From: Chrysaora quinquecirrha
Lineage: Eukaryota > Cnidaria > Scyphozoa > Semaeostomeae > Pelagiidae
DNA: 64,000 nucleotides
NCBI GenBank assembly: GCA_014526335.1
Contig: JACTAT010000029.1
Location: forward strand, 4,950,114-5,014,113
Direction of reading: 5' to 3'
Shown: one piece after another, positions 25,201 through 37,200 of the stretch
Layout of the letters: each line of letters opens with the position of its first letter
How positions within the stretch are numbered: the first letter of the stretch is position 1
Notes under the pieces: model-generated
The model's database searches: none
Told to the model about the DNA's origin: nothing
The model's input: the letters and a program-made list of their open reading frames with translations, nothing else
Made by a program: the position numbers and the translations under genes

Positions 25201-28200
25201 GGCTTATTTAGCAGTGGCAAAAGAAAACTCGGCTCAATCAACACCATTTTACTTCGAAAAGAGAGAGGGTCTCTTAGGCCCCCTAGATCCTTTTCATTAT
25301 GATGTGGATATCTTACGAGAGAAAGCTGGGCTTTCAAATGCGAAAATTTTTGCAAACGCTTCCATGATTGCTCGAGTTCACTTGACTTACTACCTGAATC
25401 CCTCTCTTCGCAAACAGCAACATAAAGAACAATAACCAAACGGCAGTTTGAGCGGTTTGGGGGTTGGTCGTTTAGATGGTAGCGATAATTAGAGCTCATG
25501 AAGTCTAGGAATTCATCAGGGTTGCGGCTTAACTTGTTAAGTTTTTCCTGGTTTTGACATAATTCAGACTTAGTTCAGTTCCGCTTTATTTTGGTGCACT
25601 TAATTCTCTAGTAGAGATGTCACGACAGTAGATTTCTGATTTCGTGATCGCAAAATTATGAAGCTATAAACCGTAGAAACGGATTCTATTTTCAAGATTA
25701 CGACGACTTCGCTGCGATCTGTTCCAGCGAAAGATTGACATCCTGTTTTTTAAACTAATACCATTGTACCTCTGTCGTAAGATTGTTACGCTTTTCGAAA
25801 ACCAGGGGAAGCATTTTGGCATGGTTGACAGTGGTTGATTGGTTGTAATTGCTCCAAGTTTTCAAGTTTTCCGTCATAAAGACAAAATTAGCACACGTTA
25901 AGAAATGCCCTTACGAGATTACTAAATAATCATTCAAAGAATTATGTACCTTTTACCGACCCTTGCTCTGCGGCAGGCATTAATAAAACTTTATCGCCAT
26001 TTTGGACTGACCCAGATTCAACTTTGCCAGCAACAACAAACGCACCTCCTTGTCCTAAAAATTGACATTATGATTATAAGATGGTTTTTCCAATAACAAA
26101 AACGCAATCAGAACATTCTCTTGCTGGGTTATTATTTTCTACTTGCTTAAATTGATGCGTAATCTGAATAGCGAGCCTACCTTTATAAACATCTCCAACA
26201 CACAGCCGAAATGGCTTGTCAATAGGCCTCTCCGGTGGTTTGAATTTATCTGCAAAAATAACACTGATGTCAATACCCCTGTCAATACCATTGCGATATG
26301 TTTTTGAGAGATTGAAGAGGAAAATTAGCTTTATAAAAAATGGATAAATCTTATATGGGATAGCTTAAGACTAGGAATAAGGATGAAGTCCAGGAAGACT
26401 TGGAAGAAGAGTTCCTTATTTTGGACCTCATTTGATTGAATTGTAGTAGCAAAACGTTCCTTAAAACTTCCTTAAATTTAACTAAATATTTAGAGCCATG
26501 ACTATTACAAAGAGGCACGTAATGAGAGCAAAGATGGAAACTACTCAAGGGAACTTATGATACATTCGTAATATATCATTTATGCGAGCGAGTTTGAACT
26601 GCAAATGAATGGAACCGGCTTCCGAATTCTTGATTGTTTGCAGGGATAAAAATATTGAAAATTGAAACGTTCCAAGCGATTTTATTTAGTGGTATAAATT
26701 CTTTAAATTGTTCGGATGAATACATGTAGGTTCCTTATAAAGTGGTTCTTTATAAAAAAGCATCTATTCCTAAATGACAAATTTAATGCAGCGATACATA
26801 GAAAGGCTTTCTACATTTTTCTAGCAATCTCGAATTCCCAATATGATTAATGGCTTTTTTCTTTGAAAAACATCCTACGTACCTATCTGCTTCGTTAAAT
26901 ATGTCCCTTTATACCATGCCACGAGTCCTGGGTCATGAGCTTCTTCTATTAAGTTCTCCCCAGTCAATCCACTACATGGGATATAAGTAACATCGCTATC
27001 CTGCAAAACAACAAAGAACTTAGTGATGAACTAAGTGTATATCTAGACTTATTACACGAGTCTCATGTTCCGCTCATAAACCACCGACCAACGACCACAG
27101 CAATCGCTACACTGAAAACCAGCAGCTTTCTGACAACAACAACAACTAAAGATGGTAGCTGCGATAACTGGGACTCGTGTAATAAGTCTATGTATAAAAG
27201 ATAAAATGAGTTTTTAATTTAATGAAAAATGCAGCGCTAACTCTATTGGTTTTGCACTTCCATTTACTCTTTGCCTTAAACGACTTCTTAAAAAAAACCA
27301 CTTTATAAGGAACCTTAGAAGGCCCGAAAATTTAAGGAACTCATACTACTAAAGAGAAAATCACTAAGGAACTTTTCAATGTTGATTAATTTCGTCAGTG
27401 CAAGTTATCAAGAATTAGAAAGCCGTTTCAATTCATTTACAATCAAAAATCACGTAAATTGTACGTTATGCATGTATCAAATGTTTCCTCGACTAGTCTC
27501 GTCGTTTCCTCTCATATAAGTGTCTCTGTACAATGATCATGACACTGATTGTGCAGTTGAAATTAAGGAAATATTAAGGAACTTCTTTAACTACAATTGA
27601 CTCAAAAGAGGTTCAAAATAAGGAACTTTAAGATTTAGGCCTTGAGCTAGGGTCTTTATACAAACGCGTGTATGAAAAGAAGCCTCTCAAAATTCAAAAC
27701 GTTGCACAATTCAAAGGTATTTATGGTGGATTACCCTGAAGCCTGCTTGTTTGAGAAATGTTTTCAGCTTTCCAACAATATCATCGTAACGTACTTTTTC
27801 CCAGGCAACCTAAAGAACGAAGTTTTCAATATTAGTATAAGGCCCTGGCAAAACGAACATACATTGCTTATCAAACATTTAAAATTGAGGGTTTTCCACG
27901 TCACAAAACATTGCTTGACAAGATTATAGATAGGCCAGGGAGCTTACAGAAGCGCATAGTTCTATAAGCTTTCTGATATAGGCAGAATTTGTTGTTGATG
28001 TTTTTGAAACACATAGCTAGTTCAAAAACATTTTGCTTGACGTACGCAAAAGTTTAGACGAGTAATATCTTGCGATGCGCCCAAACGATAAATATTCTGC
28101 TCTGGCCAAACAATCAAACATTATTGGTCAAATATTTGAAATTCGCTTTACAACAAATGTTTGACCGATTGCCCACGTTTCAAAACATTGCTGTCTAACA

Positions 28201-31200
28201 TTTTGCAACAATGAAGTATTGCTAATGCGCAAGTACGGGCGCCGTGTTGCTAAAAAATGTTGAAATGTTGCAAGTTGTTGAAGTTTGACAATAACAAAAG
28301 AATTGTTTGACATGCAATGTTGGAAAGGCGGCCAAACGATAAAACATTGCTTGAAAAGAAAAATAAGCAAAATTTGTGGCGTGATGTTTATGAGAAAATT
28401 CAAAAGCATTTTTTTCTTGACGCGAGTAAAAATTTTGGACGAGAAATGTTTTTGGACGTGGCCAAACGGTCAAACATTTTGCTTGACAAGCAAATTTCAA
28501 ACGTTGGATCAACATGTTTGATCGTTTGGCCAGAGCCCTAATCGTTGGGCAGGGAGTACGAGATTCACTTTCCAGCATAGCTAACTATTTGAAATCGAAA
28601 GAGCCACGCGAAAAATTCGAAGGAATCACGTAGTAGATTCCAATGAATGACGTAATCAAATCGAATAAATCACAAAACAAAATCGAATGAACCTCGTCAA
28701 CAATGTTCAGAAGATAGAACCATGAAAATCGTCAGCAAAACAATTGAAACCATGAATTTTAATACAGGGTTATTCAAAGCCTTTAAAGTTCGAAACTAAC
28801 TTACATTATCCATTTTATTGACAGCAACAATCATTTGATTGACACCCAATGACCGCGCTAATAACGCGTGTTCCCGAGTTTGGCCACCTTGTTCAAATCC
28901 AGATTCGAATTCACCAACACTAGCATCCACAACAAGGATCGCTACATCAGCCTAAAAAATTTGAAGATTACTTAAATCATTTTCTGCATGATTATTTTTC
29001 ATGCTTGACTACTTTTGTTGGCTTTTGTATACCTGGTCACTTTACTTTTGGAGAAAATTTGAGAACGACACTGGCTCTAGATTTGTTGTTCCTACTTGTG
29101 GGTTTGCACTGTTGTGATGAGCCAGCACGAAATCCTTCACGTATAAACAGTACCACGACACTAGGAGGGACACAATTCAAGGGAGGGCGCTTATTAAAAA
29201 GAAATATGGTATCTATGAGCCCGAGATTCTCATAGACGTTTTAAGTAAGAAAATATCTGCCATCTTCTGGCGTGCTGTTTTATACAAAAAATATTTGTCG
29301 TTGTGGATTACCTGTGCTGTGCCTTGAATCATATTTGGTATGAAATCCCTGTGACCTGGCGCATCCATCAAGGTTATTGATTTTGTTTTGGTTTCAAATG
29401 TAGTCATGGCAACATCCATTGTTATACCCCTGTTGGTAAGTGCATACAATAGGTCAAATAAAGTACCGAAATGTGAAATAGACCTTTTTTGCTTTTCAAA
29501 GAGGTCTGGGTCGAGCGGGACATTTTCTGGAAAATGGTAGATCTCTTATGTGAGGGAATCCACTCCGCGTGCAATGACCTTGATTACAGTCGCTTTGGGA
29601 GTGGCAGTGCAGCAGATTTTACATCTAATTCTTGAATAATAGAAGACTATGAGAGAAAAGGAATCTGTGACAGTAAATGTTAAAAATATCTGTAGACGCT
29701 CAGAAAAAAAGATGCAAGTAACTCATAAAAGGGAAAATACTTGATGAAATGCCCACTAGAGCAGATAAACTGGGACTTGAATCCTTTCTTTCACTAAATC
29801 TCCTGTTAAATGTGAATTTGAACGAAAATTTGCTGCAATATTCCGCCTAAAACGACTACAATTCTGGTCTTTGCACGTGGAGAGGATTCCCTTACTCAAT
29901 ATATCTACCACTTTCCAGAAAAATGTCGCGTTCAACCCTGACCTCTTAGAAAGGTCTATTGGTGCATAATAAAATTACAGCAATAAACTTGCGTCCTCTC
30001 AGTTCAAATTTTTCAAGTATGGTCGTATTAGAATTTTTCGCCGCTTAGAAAGATTTTCCGTCTCTTTTCAGTTTTCAGAGTAGACGTTTCTTAATCATAA
30101 CAGTTTCCATTCTTGTCAAAAATAACTTGTAGGCAATTAGAGACTAAGGCCGTGATTGAAAAAGTTGGCTTGAAAATACTGAAATTTTAGGTCGGCATTT
30201 ATTAACTGTGCCCCACTACTTACAGGGCCGTCGGAAGCGGGAGGCTGGGGGCTTTAAACCCCCAATATTTTGAAAACAATAGTATGACGTCATAAAACCA
30301 TTACGTCATTCAGAACTTTTCCGTTGTTTAGCACCTCCAGTCTGTGATTACTTTCGACGGTCTTGACTTAAGCTACTATACTTTTGAAAAGATTCATATC
30401 AAAGACTTGAAACATGTGAAACGAACTCTATATGAAAAGCAAGAACAGTATCAAGTCACAGGATAGTGTGCCCGTTGCATCAAATCATATGATAAACAAG
30501 AACAAACCCCCTGGAAATTATAAAATTTCATTGCTTTACAGTGGCCTTAACGGGCAAGCCAGGGGATGAAATATTCAAAGACTAAAGAAATTTCTGCTGA
30601 CCTTGTTCTCTCCTCCTCAGTTTCATCCAGAACCCACGCATATGCAAACGACCCTTTTCCCGCCTTTTTCGATTCCATTTCATTTCTTCAATGAGTTAAG
30701 AAAGCGAAAAGGCACGGACAACATTTGAAATAAAAATGACAAACATATAGTAAATTCTGATAAATGTCAAAAGACTTTGTCACTGCTCCTGAGTTTCAAA
30801 ATCACCGTAAAAACTCTATTAAGGCCCAGGGGGTATTATTGAAAATTTCTGGGGGGAAGAGTTAGAGAGAGGAGCTCAATTGGGAGGGACTTTATAAACA
30901 CTGTATTATATTCATCTTTTTACTAGTCAAAACCGATGTTACAGACATTAAACAATGGATCAGGTTACCAGGTTTATAAGAAAGTTTTTACCTTAGATCA
31001 TAAGAAATGAATCCCCCAAATCGGAAACCCTGTCAGGAAGATGGGCATTTTTAAGGGGCTTGTGGGCACACATTGGAACTCCTACTTACAGGCCCACGAG
31101 AATTTCACCCCCAAAAGGGATGGAAACCTCTAAGATCAGTGACTGAAAATAGGAAAATGATTTTCCAGCCCCATAAACAACACACCAGAATGTGCCCACC

Positions 31201-34200
31201 GGACCCCGGCCCCTAAAGCTTCACCTGCCAATAAACTGCCTGACCGAGACAGTATTTTTTAAGGTCCGTTACTATTCTTGAAATAAAGAGAATTGGCGAT
31301 CCCCTTATTCTTTCATCAGTCCAACCCTATATCTTTTACTGAGTGGTAGCGTAGCCCAATGGTTGTGGTGTTGGACTCACGGTATATCTGTACCATGGGA
31401 AGGTCCATGCGGGCTGAACAGCTTCCAGAACCCCTGATTTGCAGGACCAAATCAAAATACCAGTAATTCTGTGAGGGCTGAAATACTGGATATTTTAAGC
31501 ACTTTTGAGGGCTGGACCAAAAGTCCAGTTGCTTATTTAAAAAGTATATCAACCGTGAAACTAGCTTGTCCCCTACTAGGTTGCATCAGCTCGTTTAAAG
31601 CCTTTAGATTGTTGCATTAAGCTACCTCATTTCAAGAGCGTATCATTATGCTCTGGATTGTTTGCTACTCATTTTCAAAGGATACTTATGCATGATCTTT
31701 TTCGATATGTTGCCAAGTCTGTATAATACATGACCCATTAGCGTACTCTTTCCGGCATCAACATGGCCTAAGAAAAAAGTTATAGTTATATTAAGAAATG
31801 TCTAGTGTTTATATGAATAGAAATAGGCAAAGAATTTGAACATAATTGCGCACAAGTACTGCATACAAGGGCGACAGGAAGGTAGAGAATAGAACTTTTA
31901 TTATGGGGAAAGGTGTTGATAAAATTGCGAAGGTAGTGCGAAAATCAAGAGTAAAGCATCTGAGTAAAGGAACGAGGCGAAATGTTCGACATATATATCT
32001 ATATACATATTGCTTGGTTATACAATAGGGTTTGATAGAAACAAAACCTGGCTCTTAGTTGAAAAGGTATATAAATATAAATATAACTGTTCATTAAGAA
32101 ATACGATAATACGATAAAGAATTTCTTTGAATGTGCCTTACCAATTACAATTAAATTCAATAAATCTTTGCCATCCTGTCGCTTTTTATACTCTTCTTCA
32201 ACATTCACGGCCTATAAAATTAAAAAATACTCAAATCTCCAAAATCATTTTGAAAATAACAAAAATAATGCCAATTAAAGCCAGGTGACCCACGAACAAC
32301 CGCTCAATAATCCAGTGTGTTTTTGACAGAATAGCAGGGAGAAAAAAGAAAACTTCTCTGTATTCTAAAATTCAAAATCAGCTGCTGGCCAACAGCCAAT
32401 GGCTCACGCTGATTATTGGTTGAACTGCACGCTTTTTTTAAATAAAAAACCTATCTAAAGGCCGACACTCTTTTTTTTTTATAAGAACCAGGAAATTTTG
32501 ATTGAGGCTGGCTGTTCTTAAGTTTTTGCCTTTTTTGAGCCTGAAATGTTCTTAATCTGTCCTTAATTCCTTGGTTACTGAGACATCTGGATTTTGTCAA
32601 TGAATGTCTTTAGTGGTAATAGGGTTGTGTGAAAATGGAGCATGCTTGTCCATTTCATTGTTTGCTTGCTTTTTACGTTGTCTGACTTTCGTTCTTTCAC
32701 ATTTAGCTGATATTCTCAGGGCTTATGAAAACGCCCAGCCTCAGCTTGTTCTTAATTAGTTCTTAAAATCTGGGCAAAATCCAGGCTCGTGTTCTTATAA
32801 AATTGTTCTTATAAAAAAAAAGAGTGTAGTTCTTAAAGTTCCTTATTTATGGACCTGTTTTAGGTCAATTGTAGTTCTAAAAGTTCCTTAACAGTTCCTT
32901 AATTTCAACTGCATATTCAGTATCATAACAATAATACAGAGACGCTTGCTTGCATGAAAGCAGAACTCGAGATTACTGAAGGAAACATTTGATACAGGTG
33001 TAACGTATAATTTATGTGATTTTCGACTACAAATGAATGGAACCGGCTTTCTAATTCTTGATTGTTTGTAGTTATAAAAATATTCAACATTGAAAAGTTC
33101 CTTAGTGATTTTCTCTTTAGTATTATAAGTTCTTTAAATTTTCAGGCCTTGTATATGTAGTTTCTTTATAAAGTGGTTCTTTAAAAAATGCGTGTAATAG
33201 TAAAACCTGTCAGCACCAGCTTTTTCATTGTTTTATCAGTTGAAAACAAATTCATAAGATCTTCAAATAGTTCCCCATGGGGACTTATTCGAAGGGGGAG
33301 GGCTTATTTGCAAAAAGTGAGTTCTTTGGTGGGGGCTTATTTTAGGGGGGCTTATTTGAAGGGAGCTTATTTGAGGAGAGTTTATTAGGAACTTATAATA
33401 TCTTGCGATTGAAATTTTCAAAACAATAAATGGTTTTAATCCAACGTTTATGGAAGAGATATTCTCAATTAACGATTGTCCGTATGACCTAAGAGAAAAA
33501 TTCAGAAATGCCAAGCCTAACTATAAATTATATGGGTTCAATACTGTCTCATATAGATGCAACCAAATTTGGAACTCAATTCCCTTAGAAATAAAAAATG
33601 CTCCCACATTAGATATATTTAAGAATAGATTCAAAACTTTTACGATTTTCAAATGTACATGCGACTTATGCAAAAAATATATTCAAAACGTAGGTTATGT
33701 TTAACTCTAGTCAAAGTTTGTCTTGTTTTTAACAGATTTATGATGCTGTCACTTGTTAGTTTGGTTTTACATTGTTAATTTAGAAGTTTCTGTTAGCTAG
33801 TTGGTATGAATTAGCTAAAATTTTGTTAAATTTAAGCTATAGTGCTACCAACTTTAAAGAAAGACAAAAAAGAGCTGGGGTCATATTCGTACGCAAAACC
33901 TTTCATTTAAAACTATAAGACTTACATCTCTTGCTTTTGCTCGTCTTTTTGCAATCGGAGTTGAATTAACCGAAGAAGGGGCAGAATCATCGCTCATTGC
34001 TTTACTTTGTTCATCACTTTGATATGAAGGTGCTTTGTCTCTTGGATTTGGTGATGTCGGTCTGTAACGAAGCAGAAGCAGAGGTTATAACATGAGTGAG
34101 AAACAGCTCCATAAACAGCTTTAATATAGAAGAAAACACAAACACAAAATCATACCGCGAAATTGTTGCTTATATTCGCGAAAGCTTATAACTAGGAGGA

Positions 34201-37200
34201 ATATTGTATTTAAAGTTAGGAGGCTTATATATTCGGAGGGCTATAGCCGGGTGGCTTATAGTTGAAGCTTTACGGCAGTACCATGTGGTCGTGTTCCTTT
34301 AGAGACCCTTTAACTATCGCTTTTCGTACATTGCTGTCCCCTGGGTGCATTGGCTTCAGTCTGAGGGAGGGGGGGTGGGAAGGAAAGGAGGAAGAATGGG
34401 GAGGAACCTTCTTTTCTTCTCCCCTCTTCCTCTTGCTAACTTCTTCCCCCCTTGGGCTCTGAAGTTCCCAGGGTTATTTTTCTGCACCTACTGAAACAAT
34501 TTCTTCATGTCTCTTCTATTTTTGCCATATTTGTGAAACAGTTCGTTCCTCCCAATGTTCTGTTCGTCTTAAATAAAAGGGACGAACAGTCGACGAATGT
34601 CAGACCCGAAATTTAAGACATCAACAAAGAGAAGAAAACGCATGGAATGGTTTTCCTTTGATTGGTTAGTTGTGACCAACAATAGCTGGGTCGGCGACAC
34701 ATGGTACCAATAAAATTTTCTTTGGTCACAACAGTCGTAAGAGAAGTAGTAAGTTGAACTCATTTCGGCTTTTCCGATCTTTCCGATTCGCAGTTGCCGT
34801 AGCGGTAATGATCTCAGAAATTGTTCCCGGGAGACCTACGCAGACTGTCGTCGACGCTGTTACGGTCTTATCGGAAGCAGGTTTATGTACCTACTATTCT
34901 ATGCGTGCACAAAGAATTTGACAAAATAATACGATATAAGAAAGGAAGGATATTATGAAAACTTACAAACTTGTTGATCTCTGATACACCTTTGATTTCT
35001 GTTCTTGAGGATCGAGGAACGTCGATTTATTTGATTGCATGTCATGATTGAGTGTTAGACCAGCCAACGGTATATCAGTAGGAAATCCTCCAGCTGATTC
35101 ATTTGAGAACCGACGAACCTTGTTCTCGCTTGTGTAGTCTATAAAGACGCAAATAATGTAAAATTCAAGTACAAAAATAAAAAAAATTAAGAAAATGAAC
35201 TCACAAACATGCGGGCTGCCCGGGGGGGGGGGTACTTGACCCTGAAATGTACAGGGTTGTGCCCCCAATTTTTTACAAACCAACCGTTTCAAGTATTGTT
35301 TTACACATTCAGCCACCCAGTTTATGAATTTGTGTACCAAAGTTTAAGGGACCACTCAGTTTTATGAATTTTTGTACCAAAGTTTAAGGAACTTTGATTA
35401 TATAACAACTTGCAAGGTATTTCAGGCATAAATCGGACCCAGTTGTAAGGAGTTTTCGAAGAAAAACCCAACCATAAGAGGGGCATATACCTGTCAGCCT
35501 ACATTAGGGAGTACCCCCCCCCCCCAGGGCGGGCTGCCTCTATTGCGTTGCTCCAAGATCAGGTTTATGGCGACCAGTCTTCAGATTCTGTCGCTGACCT
35601 GCTCAGAGACCGAAGTAAAGAACGAGTGCAGATTGACGCTAGGCCCATTTCAGGTTGGACTCTGGCAATTCATACAAGTCTATTAAGGCAGTATTCTTTG
35701 GGATACCTATACGTCTATTTGATTTTGCAGACATCGAAAATGTATCCTTTTCGGTATGTCTCGGACAAACGGCAGATCAAGGAGGCCATGTTATCGACCT
35801 TATCATCGGCTTTATCAATTTACATGCACTTTGTAGCAACGATACTAAAGAGAAACTTGTGTCATTTTATCCTTCAAAAATGCATTAGAACCATAATCTG
35901 TACAACCTAAACATAAACATGCTTAAAATCTGTGCAAAATATCGATATAAATATAAAATAATAGTTAAAATTACAAATATTTGAGCAATAGTAATCAAAA
36001 TATTGCCTCGAATGGCAACAGTTTAAATAATGCTAGAATTCGTACAAAACCTGAGGCAGTGAAAATAATTTACAAAAAATCTATACATTTCAAAGTGATG
36101 TGCATAGGAAAAGGGAGAGTTTCTATACACTCTAAGGCCCTGGCTAAATGTATAAACATTGTTTGTCAAAGACTTGAAACTTACACTCTAAGGCCCTGGC
36201 TAAACGTAGAAACATTGTTTGTCAAAGACTTGAAACTTGGACTCTAAGGCCCTGGCTAAACGCAGAAACATTGTTTGTCAAAGACATGAAACTTACACTC
36301 TAAGGCCCTGGCTAAACGTAGAAACATTGTTTGTCAAAGACTTGAAACTTGGACTCTAAGGCCCTGGCTAAACGCAGAAACATTGTTTGTCAAAGACTTG
36401 AAACTTACACTCTAAGGCCCTGGCTAAACGAAGAAACATTGTTTCTCAAAGACTTGAAGCTTGCTCTTGCTTTTCAAGCAATATGGCTTGTTCGGCTTGG
36501 TCACACAACAAACAATACTCTTCAAGCAATTTTTGTTTCAAAAATATGCTCTTCAAACAAAACATGTTTTTGAAAACATCGCACAAAGAATTCTGTTTAT
36601 TTATGCTTTTGAAGCAATGTTTAATGACAAGACCGAACGTTCAAACATTGCTTGAAAAGCAAATTTCAAATGTATGGTAAACAATGTTCGACCATTTGGC
36701 CAGGGCCTAAGACTGTAAGTCACAGTTGCGTCTATAGTACTACACAAAGGCAATAAATAATAGCGAATTCCTATTGGTTCTTGAAGAATGTCATGGAGGC
36801 AGATTACACCCCCATTAGCTCTGTTAACCTCTTCAAACAAAACGATGAACGCACTGTTTTTCAAAGCTCATTCAGATTTTTTTGGTCTAGCAAATGCCTT
36901 CTTCTGTTTTGCCTTGACGACATCGTCAGGAGACGGAGTGGAAAAATTGAAAAAGGTGAAATTTTCCTTATCTTGGTTCCAGAAGAAGCTGGAATCAAGT
37001 TGTAGTGGCAAGCTGTATTCACGTTGTCCATTTAGTTTTAAGACTTGTTCATCTCTGCTTTCCATTTGTTTTTTCGACTTAGTAATGTACATTGCAGACA
37101 AACTTCGCCCAAAACTACTTGGCTTTTTGTCCATACATGCTTTTTTAGCTCTCAGAGAAGGAGAGCAAACATCATTTCTATCAGAAGGTTCAGTTGCAGA

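Noticed and set aside
35548..35910. 120-codon plus-strand frame in the HBS1 intron
   Set aside because: No recognisable domain, no good start context, and an overlapping alternate frame is just as open.
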